DNA of 64,000 nucleotides from Odontesthes bonariensis (lineage: Eukaryota > Chordata > Actinopteri > Atheriniformes > Atherinopsidae), in NCBI RefSeq assembly GCF_027942865.1, contig NC_134509.1:12302017-12366016 (forward strand), given 5' to 3'. A program made the translations under genes and the position numbers. Shown here in pieces: positions 35,791 through 55,194 of this stretch; the first letter of the stretch is position 1; every line of letters begins with the position of its first letter. Under the pieces are notes generated by a model that made no database searches, was not told the DNA's origin, and saw only the letters and a program-made list of their open reading frames with translations.

Positions 35791-37318
35791 TGGAGATGTG
35801 AATCACTTCAACTTGTCATGTTGAGTTTATTAAAAAACAAATTACGAGGATCTCAATTGTCAGCAGAAATTGTCAGTGGTTGTCAAGACAAAAGCATCTT
35901 GAAAATCTTACTTTACCAGATGTGTCGAGGAGCCTCAGTTACACTTACAGGTTTGCTGTTTTATTGAAGACATTTTTCTCACACTGTGCCTTGCAACATG
36001 TGCTGTTTGTTATACTCTGTCTGATCTCTTCTCCAAAAAGCCCCACCCTGCTCTGATTGACTGATACCAAAAAAAAACAAAAAAAAACAGCGAAAGTCAG
36101 CAAATGTCTAATTTATTGATGCCGAACAATACAAGTGTGCTTTAGAAGTACATAAAAACATTTAGAAAAGCACGAGTTCATCCATATCAGATGTATAAAC
36201 CAAACATTGTGACATAAAAGCATCACAATTCGTGTTTGTGCTGAGCAATGAGGCGTTCTGGACATATAAAGTTGCAATTTAAATTCACATCAATGTGTGT
36301 AGTAAAATTTTCACTTTTTTTTTTTTTTTTGTTTAAATTCAACCAGTAGTGAAAATACCAATCTCAGAGACTCTGGAGTTTCAACAACAAATACTTCAAA
36401 GACTTAAACTTATGCATAAACCTAACAAACCGATAAGTTAATCATACAGAGGGATCAGAAGGCCGACTGCGTTCACGACTTAAACATTTAAGTCCTTTTA
36501 AAAGTGAAACCTCTCTTTTTGCGAGTGTAAAATGGCAGTAATAAAGTTTGGACAGAAGGTCCAGTCTAGTGGCATCAAATTGATTTGGATCTAATTACCT
36601 GTGCTTTTAAACATTAGATCTATCAACAACAGTGACAATGGAAGGTGAGTGGTTCCATTTTTAGTGAGTGACATTTCATGACATTTAGTCAGCATATACC
36701 ACAGGCTGAAATCAACAATTACCACACATGTTGGAAAGGTCAACTTGAAAGGCATGCAGAGCAAAGGCTTGATATTTAAACTTATGCAAACACAGGACAC
36801 CAAAACACTTAAATAAAGGCGTGTTAGAGATGTTCCTCTAACAGAGATAGCTACCTTGACTTGGAGAAATCCAGGTCTAAAATTCATGACAGCGCAAGTT
36901 TATAATCTTGAACTGAGTTAAGGTCAATGTGGTGAGCAGCTTTAGAAGCATTGGCAACTCAAAAGAAGGCTTTTAAAAAAAAGAAGAAAGAAAGCACAGA
37001 AAGCACTGAAGTTGATACCAGCTTTTACAGATAACATATTAAAAAAAAAAAAAAACATGCTTTGGGTGAGCAAAGGCAAGATAATGCCACCCTAAAATTA
37101 TTAAACCTCTACTTATGAGCACTTCTGATGATTAGCTGCAAACTTACTTTGTGTATTCATTTTGGTCAGTGGTAGCCCGCCATTGCTTTTTCAAGAAGAC
37201 TGAGACAGAGGAAGTGCAAAGTCCAAACCTGCACACCTCATCGCACTTACAACCTCCTTTAACCAGAAACCGTTTGGGGGAGGTTTTCAGACCTGTCGGC
37301 TGTTTGAAACCCCGTCTT
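35791..37318 (-). other. cldnd1: cldnd1 3' UTR
   Basis: From the cldnd1 stop at 37319 leftward to the minus-strand AATAAA at 36117-36112, the sequence is noncoding and AT-rich and is most simply a 1.2-kb 3' UTR. The ORF on its minus strand near 36591-36887 has no recognisable features. Confidence 0.55.
36112..36117 (-). terminator. cldnd1: cldnd1 polyadenylation signal
   Basis: AATAAA on the minus strand about 1.2 kb after the stop, in a convergent arrangement with the acy3-like gene. Confidence 0.5.
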
Positions 37319-42910
<5,592 letters not shown>

Positions 42911-42945
42911 GGTCTGGATGGAGACAGCGCGTTTGGGTAGCAGAG

Positions 42946-44038
42946 CTACAAATGTAAAAACATAAATAGAAACGGTCTGGCTTTCAGTCTTGATGTGCAA
43001 AGAATCCTAGGTTTGTATTGTTAAATATGTATCCTCTTGTTGCTTTGGCACCACGACATGTCTGTGGACTGTCGTTGGTTTGGGAGTGTCGCACTAACCG
43101 AATGCTGGATCTTATTCAGTCATGTTGTGGCATTTAAAGCGGTGAACCAGAGGGGCGTTTACAACCTGTCGAGGAGTCAAAGATACACACAGGTTAATGT
43201 CCTCTTGGCCAAAAGCGTTAAGTGTTACAGTCATATACTGTAGCCAGTGAGACAAGAACAATGACTGCCTGGTGCTGCTAGTTAATAATGAATATGTTTC
43301 AGGCACTAACAACAACAAAAAAAAGGTTAATCGAATATGTAAAGTAGTTAGCATGTCACTAGCTGAGTAGGGCTAATTATTGTTACGTGTAACAAGCTGC
43401 GTCTTTATCGGCACATTTGGAAAACTTATCGTTAGATGTTCTAGCCAAGTTTCCCTTAACCTCACAGCTGAGCAAAGTAATTTACTCTTTACCTTTTTTT
43501 TTCTCTGCTCATTTAACTTCCTGCAGGCCTTCCCAGTCTTCTTCTACGTTAGTAAGTCTTCTTCTTTTAGAATACAGGGTAGAAACATTATTAAGCATAT
43601 CGCCACCTTCTGTTTTGGAGTTTCTGTCGTCTTCCTCTCGGTTAATTGTAGACCACAGTCTATCGTGTTGACCTAATATAATGTGTATTGGGCATCAAAC
43701 AATAAATTCAGATGAGATTCAGATTTATTGACATTTTGTGTTTGTATATTCTGATAATTGCTTTAATTGCCATCGAAGGAAAAATGACTAAATGTTATCC
43801 CAACATCACAGTCTGCTTGGCTCCTCTAAAAGACAGGAGCTCCCCGTCAAACATAATTTGTGGATTTCTGGAGGTAAAGAACATCTGACGCGCAGACTGC
43901 GAAAACTTGTGTAAATTATCATCTTAACCCTCAAACTTCATATTTTCGCGAACATAAAAACATCCGCCTGTACTATGGTGATGCATACAAAGACAAGGTA
44001 TGATTGAAATTAGGCTTGAAGTATTAGAAAATCCCATT
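42946..44038. other. cldnd1 5' region to glb1 3' end
   Basis: Holds an intron and the unseen first exon and promoter of cldnd1. Both genes are on the minus strand, so glb1's end faces cldnd1's start. No clear promoter motif; a CGCGCAGACTGCG-like GC-richer patch occurs near 43880-43905. Confidence 0.35.
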
Positions 44039-44044
44039 TTTATT
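44039..44044 (-). terminator. glb1: glb1 polyadenylation signal
   Basis: AATAAA on the minus strand about 360 nt after the glb1 stop codon. Confidence 0.5.
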
Positions 44045-44401
44045 TTTTGTGTTGCAAGGCATATCCATTGAAAACAATTTACAAGATTGAAATGCTCTCA
44101 GAATGAATCGAAACTATAGCTGATCAACACACATAAAAAAATCTCTGAAGTATGCAATATGGTTAAATAGCGTGGCTTTCATTGCCAATAATCCCTCTGA
44201 GAAGAGACAAGAAGAGATTTTGAACATACAATCAGTGAGGTAGCGACAAACACAGTTAAACACATGATTCATACCCTAAAAAACCAAGTTCTACATAATG
44301 CAGCTTAAAAAAAAAAAAAGTAAAATCAAACACATTGGCATTTGTACACAAAGAAGTCTAGTGCAAACTGATTCCTTTTGAGCAACAGAGTTCCCTTATG
44401 A

Positions 44402-47400
44402 TCACAGTGAGTCCCCTCTAACAAACAGTCTCTGCCGCTTGTTGTCAGACAGGACTGTTGCGTTTAGGACTGCGGTGGCAGTGAACTCCACAGTGCACGG
44501 CTGGGAGCCGCAAGGAGCCCCCTCAAGCTCCAGGACGGTCACATTGTTGGCTGTAGCTGTGCTGAGGATGTAGGCAGGGACGTAAAGAGTCACCTGGGGT
44601 CCTCGGGAGGGCCAGTAGCGCCCTAAATTGAAGCCGTTAATCCAGATCTGGCCCTAGAAGACACACATCAGATTGGGTCAAGTGTTTTCATGAATTAAGA
44701 ATAATAATAAAAAACTGAAATCAAAGGATAAGAGATGGAGGGGGGAACTAATGAATCATGAAAGTGTAAGTGTAAACAATCTGACCAGTGCTATGACAAG
44801 GAATATCTGTAGGCCTAGTGAAGTAGATCTTTATCATCAACATTCCATATTTACTTCATATTTACTTCATATTTACTTCTTCCTTATTTAAAATTGGCTG
44901 TAAAACAAACATTTCCTTGTTCAATAAAACCCACAAATGTTTGTATGTCAAAATATATCCGTAATCTACGAGGTATAACCTGCCAGAAAGGCCTGAAAAA
45001 AAACCAAAAAACTTTCTATGTACAATAAAGTGACAACATTTCAATCATCAATCGCTGTGCTCAAAATGATATAAATTAGATAATCATATCCAAATGATAT
45101 GAATTGTATTAAATACGAAATAGTTTCCCGAGTCCTGGTGGAAATGACTCTTCTTTCTGAACCAGCCCTCCAAAATCAAACAACATCTTATGACATTAAA
45201 AATGCTTCATCAAAATATGTGGAGTTTGAAAAGGTGGAACTTGATTTAATTATCAGAATGGTTAAATATAAATACCCTTCTCATATACCAATCAATAAAA
45301 AATACAAGCTATCTGGATCCTCTCTGGTTTGTCTGTTTCTCAGTTCAGTCTTAATGTTGGGTTACATGCCTTCCTCCAGTTGGGCAGCTTGACATAGGTG
45401 TCTTGAGGGAGGTCTGGGATGCCGTCGGGAATCGTGAAGCTTCCCCCATAGAAGGCCGGAGGGGATAAAACAGCAGGCTGAGGTGCATCTTTCCGTGTGG
45501 GTGGATTATCTCCGAGGAGGCCCTGGCTGACAGCGTCATCAATGCCAAGTCTGTACATGGTCCAGCCGGTAAGTGGGCGTCCTCCCAGAGTCAGATTGGA
45601 CACCAAACCCTGTGACGAGAAAACCGAAGTTGAAAAAGTGACCAATTTCTGAATTATTCAAAATGTCTTTTAAGTATTTAAACATGCAATGTAAACACAA
45701 GACAGCAAATCACAATGTTATGGTTCAAAGGACAAACTTTAGCTTTGAAATTTAACTGGAAGAAAAACCTTGAAGTCGTTTATGTCTCTTCCGTAGTTGA
45801 TTCGGCCCATATTCTCCACCAGTATGTCCACCTGACTGCCAGCCTTCCCTGTCACATTGATGGTTAGGACTTTGTTCCTTTCGAGAATCCCTGTGGCCAC
45901 CTTGAGAACGAGCATGACTATATTAGCATGAGTTGGAAAGAAAAGAAGAAGAAAAAATACAGAAATACAGTCACAATGTTTTTTTAAGCCTAGTAAACCT
46001 AGTCAGATCTAGCTCTTCATTTAAAAAAAGCTTTTCCAAAAACCCGAGCGTTTCCTGGAAAACTTAAAAACTTTCCCCGAAAACGTTTTGTTTCTCAGCC
46101 TCTGGAGAAACTAAAGGCATGAAATCCAAACCATTTCAAAGATTACACCTTCAGATTTTATCGTAAAGGACCGACTTTACCCTAACTTTTATCAATATTT
46201 TTCAAAAATCTGATGTGACGTGGGGGTTTTTTCACCCTTGGAAGGTAAAATGACACATGTCTCACTCCAGGTCGCAGCTTTAAAGCTTGAGTTGGTAGTT
46301 ATTTTTGCATTAACACCGTGACAAATTGTATGAAGAGCTCATGAGTTAAACTGTGTAGTGCTTTGTAACAGAATCCAATGTACAACACGAGTCAAAGGTT
46401 CTGACACGCCTCTTCATCTGAAAGTAATGCGTAGGTGTGTCCGCATTTTGTCTGGTTCCTCTTGTCCTGGTAGAGCATGTGCTCTGAGACAGCAGCTAAA
46501 AAAATAAAAAAAAGACACGCCCAAGATCTACCATGGGGTAAAAAAAATAACTTAAACAGAATTTAAGAAAACTAACTGTTTTATGTACAAGAACTCAGTG
46601 TTGTTTTTGACAACCATCTTAGATTTAGTCTTAGTCTTAGTCTTTTGGACTAAAATGCTTATTAGTTTTAGTCACATTTTAGTCATTTCTATATGTGATA
46701 GTTTTAGTCGACGAAAACTCAAAAGGGTTTTCGTCTAGTTTTAGTCGACGAAAAGTCAAAAAGGTTTTAGTCTAGTTTTAGTCAAAAAAAAGAGAAAAAA
46801 TAAGTATAGTCTACTGTGTTAAGAGAATAGTATGGTCTTAACTATCAAACAAGCAGAACGAAAATACATAGCTTATTAACTGACCCTGTACTAAAGCTTT
46901 CTGATTTTTCATTCTGTACTGTGCGTGTGTCCCAACTTTACTGTAAGCGCACTAAACGCACAGGTCCTGGTTAGGGCTGCACAACGTCACTTGTGGCTTT
47001 TAGGCTAAAGCTAGCAGACTCTACGTATAACAGTAACTCGACCTGTTTAACATATCAAGTTACGTGCTGACAGAACGTACACACAAAGAGATAACCACAC
47101 CGTCACTGAATGTAAACATGGCTAAACATGCTGCTAAAGTAACACACACATAATGAATTGACGTTAGCGTAACAAAAGCTAACTTTAGCCTGAAGTTAGC
47201 AGCCCATTTGCGCCAGGAGTATGTGGAAAACGCACTAATGTATTAGCTTACTATGAAATTTATCGATTATGTTAACAGCATTTGTAACTTACCTTAGAAA
47301 AAATATCCCTGTGGCGAGCCTTAAGGTGCCGCAGCAGATACTTTTTTAGGTTTTAATTGACACACACAATAAGCAGAAATGTCATGCATTTTAAACGTCT

Positions 47401-50400
47401 GACAGTCACCCACTAACATTTTCGTCCATTCTCGTCTCGTCAACGAAAACTCACACACGTCTCATCATGTTTTCGTCATCAGAGAGCTATGTTTATCTCG
47501 TCACCGTCTCATTATCGTCATGAAAAAAAGTGGCGTCAACGAAATGATTTCGTCATCGTTGACGAAGACAACACTGCAAGAACTCCGAAAAATCTCACTG
47601 GTGATGACCCTTTAATAAGTACCAAGAAAGGACTAAGGTGTTTCATAGTGATGAGCTACATATAATGTCCACATATAACATCTGAGGGTGAACTCACCCC
47701 GTCCACAGACACATACGCTCTGTCGTGGACCCCGTTCATAGGTGATGACAGAGGAGTGGGGCTGCTGCAGTTGACAGGCAGAGTCGTCCTATAGAGCACG
47801 TAACCAAAAGCCTGGAGGGCAGAAAGAGACGCATCAGTGAAAGGACTCAATCATTACTGTAGGCTTAAAAGTCTGGAGAAATTACTCTGAAGGGAAAAGC
47901 CTGCAGGATACCTGATTCAACTCCATGAAAGTCTGAGGATACAAGCTTTGGACAGGGCCAGAGATAGATAGCATTTCAAGAGCCTCTGATATGGTCTGGA
48001 GCTGCGGGTGGCAGAAGATCACATGTCATTACCAAGCTGGAATAAAGCAGAATAGATTGTCAAAGTATTCAAGACGGTAGTAGATCGTATCAACACAGAG
48101 GCCCTACCTTCTTCATTGGGACAGCACCATATGCAAACTTCGGGGTTGTTGGGGGTATCGGTCCCTTCGGCACGTCCCGGTACTGTTTCAAGAGGCGGCA
48201 TTAATTCTTCAAAATGACCCATACTGGTAATAAGCTGGATTTCTACTCTATCTGAATGCCACATAGTTACTTTCGCTGCCCAGTTCCTACCATTTTGATG
48301 ACCTCTCTGATGGCAAAGTATTTCTCTGTAAGGTCCCCCGCCTCTGTGAGCGGAGCGTCGTAGTCATAGCTTGTGGGCTGCGCAGCGTATGGCGAGTTGG
48401 CGCCTGAGGACATCAAGACACAGGGTGTCAGAAATTTACCAAAGGAAAGACTCAAATGACTTTGCTTTTTAAAAGGTGCACTCACCATTCCAGTATCCAA
48501 AGTTTGTTCCTCCAATGAACATGTACCTGTGGGAGGAAGAATGAAGGGGAGACGGAAATACTCGCTGATTCCAGATGTTATACGTTATCTTAATAACAAT
48601 AAGAAGATATGAGTTACTTTTAACTTGATAATGTTTTATATGACTGTCAAAGTTGTTTGTATGACCTCCAATACATTATTCTAAGAACCTAAAGATGTAC
48701 AATAATTTCCTTATGTCATAGTTTCATTGTTTTATTCAGTATGAGTGAATATCTCAACTGATTTGGAAGCAGCCTGACATTCCATCAGACACCGCCAATG
48801 TCGGCTGTACATAAAGACAAACTGAGCCTGGATCTGCTGTTAATAACCCTGTGAACGTGCTGTCACAGAGCCTCCCGCCTTCATTGGACTTCATATATGT
48901 TCTTTTATTCCTGCTGACGGTGCAAAGTTTTAAAGGACTACCAAAACTAACACAGCTCATCCCGAGATGGGAAAAATAATATGAGGACAAACTATCGTCA
49001 ACCTTGTGGTAAAAGTACGCGAAAAGATCTACTGACCATCACTGACTGCTTTAAGGAGATCTCACTTTGGTGGCTAAAAATACGTTCCTGTCACAAGTGT
49101 GCATTTCTGGCACAAGATGATGAATACAACAGCTTTGCAGTTGATAGTGGTTCAAATGCTCTTCTTGTGCATTTGTACAGTAAGAGTTTAACCTCATTTT
49201 ACATTTTAAATGTATAGGAACCTATTATGGGGAAGCCATTTTTAGAAGTAGGGAAACCAGTAAAGAATTAATTACAGAAGTTGTGCCAGAGAGTTTTTGA
49301 AGTTTCCTGTAATCATCAACTGATGAAAATGAGCACATTTCCAAAGGGAGTCTGGGCACCTTTTATGGTAGGATGGCTGTCGGGTGGTACGATACTTTCC
49401 CTCTTATGTTCTTTGGAAGCAGTGGTGGTTCTTTTTAAATGAATTATAACACAGTTTCAAATATAACCTTGTATTTATCTCCTATAACCTTACTATTAAA
49501 AGAGGGCACACCTTCTTCTAAACCCAACACAGGAATCTGCAAACTCACATGTTGACGTTCGCTCCCACGGCCAGAATCTGGCTGAGAGACTTGGCCACTG
49601 ACACAGACGACACAACGGCGTGGCGTGATCCCCAGTGGTCCAGCCAGCCAGTGTAAAATTCAGAGTTCACCTGTGACAGAAGAAGTAACCTCATCAGCAC
49701 CTGGGAGAAAATGTTCAAGTCTGAGCTTTGAAAATTCAACGAGGGAGCTGCTTGCCAAAGGTCCGTGAGGTTCAGCGTGTCGCTGTGCACCAAAGGCAGC
49801 GGTTATATTCGAACCTGGAAAAGCGAGAAGGTAAATATGAGAACGCAGCTTCCTTTCTCGTGACTTCCGACTGATACAGACAAGAAGCCGAGCTCGAACT
49901 AAGGACCGTCAATATGTTAGGTACGTCGAGCTGCTTTTACAGAACAATCTTCTCAACACATAATATTATTTTACAGTTGCTGCACTTTGCATTTGAAGCA
50001 TTATTTCACAGCAGATGTTATCCGTAAACTGCAGAGTGCTAAGTGACACTTACCTGGCCCGAAGTCTACGGTGGCATAGAGGCCTTGTATTGAGCCACAC
50101 TTGAGGTAGTGCAGCCCGGCGCCATCTGTAGTGAACAGCACCACCTCGTCACCCAGGTGAGAGCGGAACAGCTTGGTCAGGTGACGCATGTAGTTGTAGT
50201 CACATGCAAAGTAACTGCCATATTCGTTCTCCACCTGTAAATAAAGGATATATATACCCCTAATCAGTTTTCTTATGAAATCAAAACCCTGTGTTGGGGT
50301 GTGACCGCAGGTGAAAGTCACAGAACTGAGTCCGGGAGCAGATCGCTCACCTGCACGGTGATGATTGGACCTCCGTTCTGATAGAGATAAGGCTTCATCA

Positions 50401-52860
50401 TGGGCAATAACTTCCCCATCCACTTATCCACAGCGGCGATGTATTCTAAAACACACAGAAGCTAATGTGTTGGGTACACTGCAGTATGAGCTACACATGC
50501 TCCTTGTGTTCGCTGCTCACCTGGGTCTGAAGATCGCAGCACAATGTCTTTCTTGTTGAGAAGCCAGGCAGGCAGGCCACCCTGGTTGGCAGAGTTACAC
50601 AAACAATGACGGGATTACCAACAGAAAAGTAAACTGCGTCACATAACGTTGCTCCTAGGCTTCACTTAAACAGACGCTGCCTTTTGCAAAGTTGTAGCTT
50701 TGCCCTACGAAGAGCTGTGTTCACCTGGAATAAATGTCAGGTGCAACAGATTCTGCGCCACGTTGATGCGCCAAAAGCACAATTTATCTCTGCATAATGT
50801 AAATAATTTATATATAACATAAAAGAATGACATTGATGGAGAAGTTAATTTTACGAAAGTAACAGCTTGAGACATTTGCATGGATGCTGTCGTCCTTTCC
50901 GGTAATGCTGGTGGGGCTTTACAAATGTGAAGTGTGTCCTTCACATTCACTCCAACTGAAACAGCATAAAACAAAAGTTCTCCGGATTGCCATAATGACA
51001 GACTTCCATTGTTCCCAGAGGACGAGGAGAAAGGAGAAATGTCTAGTAAAATACTAGTTTTAACACTATAATAATTCCAATAACAAAATGGCATTCCCAC
51101 CTGCTTCAGTGAGCAAATTAATGCTATTTTAAAAGAGCTAGCGTGCTAGTCTATGGAATATCATCACACTTTAGGGGTCCTATTCTACTTAATATTCTGT
51201 CATTCAAACTGTAGAATGCATTTGATATAACTTCAAATTTAATATGGACAGAATTCCAAATGTTGGGGAAAAGGAACTTCTAAGCTCTTGGTTTTCTAAA
51301 AGGTTTTCCTATTTCTGTGACAGTTTCTGAAATGGTGCGCCGTTCTTGAAGAGGACTTTTTGTTCAGCCTTCCTCTTCAAGAGTAGCACACCCACTCAGT
51401 ACAGAGTGGTACAGGTGGTTTACAAGCACCTGGTGTTGTCCTTTGGCAGGCTTCCAGAGGGTGGAGTATCAGAGGACAGGCTGCACAGAGTACCAAAAGG
51501 AGATCAATTAGAATTTTTTTTAGAACTGTGAATTATGCAAATCTACTTTTGTGAAGTCGCAGAATCCTAATACAGAGCAGGAAATTGGAAAGTTTGGTCC
51601 CATCCGAGCAAAGATGATGAACATGGCCCTCATTAGCTTTGAGTCAGTATGTGAGCATGACCGGTTATTCAAGCTTGGGAGTGGACTGCTGTTAAAAAGC
51701 TCATCCAACTATTCTTCGTCTTTTCCGATATGATCTTGTACCCAGCTCACATGGGCCGGTGTCCCACAGCCGTGACATGACCACATTTTCACTATAAGAT
51801 CTGTCACGGCTGACAAAAAGTCAATTTCTGAGTTTCCGACCCGTCTCTGAAAATCCTCCACAAAACAACCCACAGTGAAAACATTTACCGAGAGCCCGGC
51901 TTACCATGTCCCACTCCGCACATATGTAGGGTCCTGGCCGAAGGATGACCAGCAAACCGATGCCCTGAGCCAGCTTTAGGAAATACTCCACATCTCTCTC
52001 CTCGCTAAAATTGTACTGGTCTGGAAACTGTTCATGGTAGTTCCAAGGGATGTAGCTGCAAAGCGATTAAAGAGTCAGCGTAATCCAAACAATCCCTGAA
52101 ATGTGTTGTAAGTGAGTGTTACAGTGTTGCTGGATTTCTCAGAGCAAAATTAGTTGATTTACATACGTGTATATCCTTCTCTTAGGTGGTAATTGTGTAA
52201 CCTGATTTTCCAACTGCTTTCATATCAAGAGCCCGCAGACAGTGTGCAGAGAGTGACTGAACCGAGAAGCAAACCTACATCTGGATGGCGTTCAGTCCTG
52301 CCATGTACATCTTCAGCAGCCGGTCTTTCCAATAGACTCTGGGGATCCTGCTGTAGTGGACGCTTCCTGATATGTAACGAAACTTTTCCCCATCTTTACG
52401 GAAGCAGTCGTCCTTGTAGTCCACGCTGAACGAAGGAGCTGCACCGATCTGCAAGTGAAACATCATGTGACACACAATCAACAGGCTGTGCACACAAGTC
52501 AGTCGCATTAAGACTTATGACACAGGGATGACACCTCACGTGACTCCAGGATGTGTCAGTCAGATACTTTCACGGGTAGAGGTGTTTCGACAATTGTTTT
52601 CATACCAATATATTTCAAAATATTGTCTTAAAACACGAGAAGCAAAGCTCTGATCATTGTTTAGCATCTCGTAAAACTCTGATACAGAGCAACTACGAGT
52701 GTTAGTACTGAAAAACGAGCACAAAGGATAGCGTAAAAGCTGGTTTTGTGTTGATGGCGAAGCTTTTTAAGAAGAAAATCTCGGGTGCACTTACTGATTG
52801 TCCTAACAGCAGCAGCAGAGGCAGCAGAGACAGCAGGCTGCCAGCTCTGAGCACAGACAT
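44402..52860 (-). CDS. glb1: Lysosomal acid beta-galactosidase
   Basis: GH35 enzyme that removes terminal beta-galactose from GM1 ganglioside and keratan sulphate in lysosomes. Sixteen exons: 52860-52795, 52448-52279, 52055-51905, 50581-50521, 50445-50351, 50234-50054, 49814-49756, 49670-49549, 48526-48486, 48403-48291, 48182-48108, 48001-47912, 47811-47698, 45900-45769, 45609-45370 and 44653-44402. They give 653 aa (human 677). Exon 1 is a Leu-rich signal peptide. The TIM barrel shows [24 protein letters not shown], acid/base E185 ([12 protein letters not shown]) and nucleophile E265 ([14 protein letters not shown]). The beta domains keep [22 protein letters not shown] and [15 protein letters not shown]. 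It is GLB1, not GLB1L, by this close match throughout. Two introns (after exons 7 and 15) have GC donors. Intron 13 hosts a hAT element. The human C-terminal extension is shorter here. Confidence 0.95.
46596..47576. mobile_element. Non-autonomous hAT element in glb1 intron 13
   Basis: A 981-bp element with termini CAGTGTTGT...ACAACACTG, flanked by a perfect 8-bp direct repeat CAAGAACT (46588-46595 and 47577-47584). Eight-bp duplication and CA-starting ends fit the hAT superfamily. Subterminal regions are built of short repeats such as TAGTTTTAGTCGACGAAAA on the left and CGTCAACGAAA on the right. No transposase ORF is present. Confidence 0.88.
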
Positions 52861-53622
52861 GATGAGTCCTCTGATGAGTCCTGCTGCTCCTTCTCAGGTG
52901 CGAATCTTTGTCAAAGCCGGTCGCAGTGGAACATTTACCTTCTTACCAGACTGCACTGTGATGTTTTCAAACTGCGGCACCGGGAGATGCGGAAGTAAAG
53001 TCATGTGATACAGTGATGGAGTAACGTTTTTTTTTTGGTCAGCAGGTGGCAGTGTTGCACAGTTTATTCGTGAGGCACGTGTTAGATGACGTTCAATGAA
53101 GTCATCGTTCAAAGTGTATGGAAGTTTTTCTGTGCCATCAGAGCGTTTAAGCTGCTTAGTAAGTTGTTTTGACGATGAAAGGAAACTACTCGTGAAAAAA
53201 ACAAAGAAACGTTCTTTGACTGAAATTGAAACAAAAGAGCATTTTAAAGGAATTCAGCTCATGGTGCAATTAATGAAGCTTTATAATCGCTTACAGTACG
53301 GAGAGGTGGTCGAGTTATTATTCAGAAGATAGAATAAGAATCACACTCTTCCTTCTGGATATGTCAAATAGAAAAATAACACATTTCCATTTTTCAAGTC
53401 TTCATTAGTGATTGTCAAAAGAGACTAGAATATAAATGGCACGGCCTCCCAAGATAATCTGCTGAATATGACTAATAAAATAACTTTGGACATTTTCCAT
53501 TACAAAAGATAACAAAATTTCCAGCTTCCAGCTTTTTAATTATTCGAGTTTGCTGCTTTATCCAACTAAATGCAAAAACCTACTAATCAACATCAGTAAC
53601 AGGCAAAGACTGGGATGTTATT
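52861..53622. other. glb1 5' flank
   Basis: Probable glb1 5' UTR and promoter close to the ATG, then intergenic DNA. A 78-codon plus-strand ORF at 53096-53332 has a basic, helical-looking product but no recognised domain, and I do not call it a gene. Confidence 0.4.
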
Positions 53623-53630
53623 GCAGGGTT

Positions 53631-55194
53631 CAGGGCTGGACTGGCTATCTGGCCGTTCGGGCATATCCCGAACGGCCCTCCCGCGATTTGGGCCCTCCGG
53701 GCCCTCCGAGGGCCGTAAATAAAATATACATATATATATTATATTTTTTATTGACTGCGACGGTAAAAAAAAATGACACGTCGGGGCCCATTGGATGTTT
53801 CTCCTGACGCACAGAGCTCTAGTCCAATGAGAATGCCTAACGTTGTCAAAGGCCCGCCCCTCCCTACAGGCCCACTTGACCCAAGTCATCATCATCATTA
53901 TAACCCCAAGTTTAGCTGACTTCACTTGGCTATATTCGGCTAAAGCTCTGGTGGAAAGAGGACGCGAAATGTAGAAACAAAAGAGTGACCATGACAAACG
54001 TAAAGAAAAGAGAAAACAAAAACCAAGAGACGACTCTCTTGGTAAAATGCGCTAAAATCACCGATATGTTTTTTAAAAGCACAAGCTCGAGCTCAGGTCA
54101 GGTTAGTGGGGCCGTGGGAGATGCGGAACCTGGCTGCTGGACCTCAGGTTGGGGCAGTGGGGCCGCCGGTACATCAACGAGCGCACAGGTGGTGGAGAAT
54201 GAACAGGAGGAGGCGGAGGAGATGGTTCCAGCTGGGGAACCAGGGGAGGAGGAGACGGAGATAGGAGACGTGACCCAGCAGGGAGAGATTGAGGTTAGAA
54301 TTCATCTCAACACACCCGCTAGCTAGCCAATGCAGTGTAGCTATTGGGCGCTTCGGCGTTTCGTTTCCCATTGCCTGAAAGTTTGAAACCGAGACCAAGT
54401 TGTCATCCTGACTTCATCAAATCAGTCACAAAAATACCCATTTGGTATATTTTTTTTGGTTTTGCTGTAGTGAAAAAAATGACATGTCCGAGAAAAAAAC
54501 ACACAGACATAAGCACTATCTTAGGCTCTTTTGATCAGTCTCAAGCTGCATTACAGTTCATGCCTGGGGGGCGGGGGTTAACATTCCATTCAGTAAGCTC
54601 ACTGACAGTATCTGTGGACTGGAGCTATTTTGAGCAATAAATAAAATAATTGAACCCAGGAAATTATTACTACATGTTTAATTTGATTCAGTAAGACTTA
54701 GAACATACAATAGTGTGTGTGTGTAGTGCTGGTGCTCCTTTTCTATACAGTGTTGTGTGTGCTGGTGAAATATTGCTTTGCTTATCCCTGGCTTGGGTCT
54801 GTGGCACCCATTTTCAGGTTTTGCTGAAGGAAATTGGTATGAATACTTTTTTCACAATGAGATTCACTGGCCAGGGCTCATCATCTGGAAAATAAAGTTA
54901 GTTATCCTCCTCTCTCTATCTCTTATCCTCAAAAACAATGATACTCAGAACTTCACAAGCAGGATGAAGGGAACATGAGGGTGCACAGCAGCTTTTTTTC
55001 CCTCCTTTAGTCCCAGGTCCACTGGGGCAGAATATCTTCTATGTAACAAAAACATGAACACCTTACAAGGATTAAATGGAGGATTAATGATAATTAGAGA
55101 GAAGTGTGTGTGTATATACATATACATATATGCGCGCTGGGCCCTCAGTGATCAAAAAGTGCCCGGGCCCTTTTCAGATGCCAGTCCAGCCCTG
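53631..55194 (+). mobile_element. Internally deleted hAT transposon
   Basis: A 1,564-bp element with ends CAGGGCTGGACTGG and its inverse, flanked by a perfect 8-bp duplication GCAGGGTT (53623-53630 and 55195-55202). It contains one ORF (about 53985-54326) starting with a basic VKKRENKNQ segment and KCAKITDMFF, then an acidic, Gly/Ser-rich linker. That layout resembles the N-terminus of a hAT transposase; the zinc finger and DDE/dimerisation regions are absent. The left subterminal part is GC-rich. It is non-autonomous. Confidence 0.85.

Noticed and set aside
53096-53332. 78-codon ORF as a divergent gene partner of glb1
   Set aside because: No domain, no splice evidence and no recognisable relative; length is within chance.
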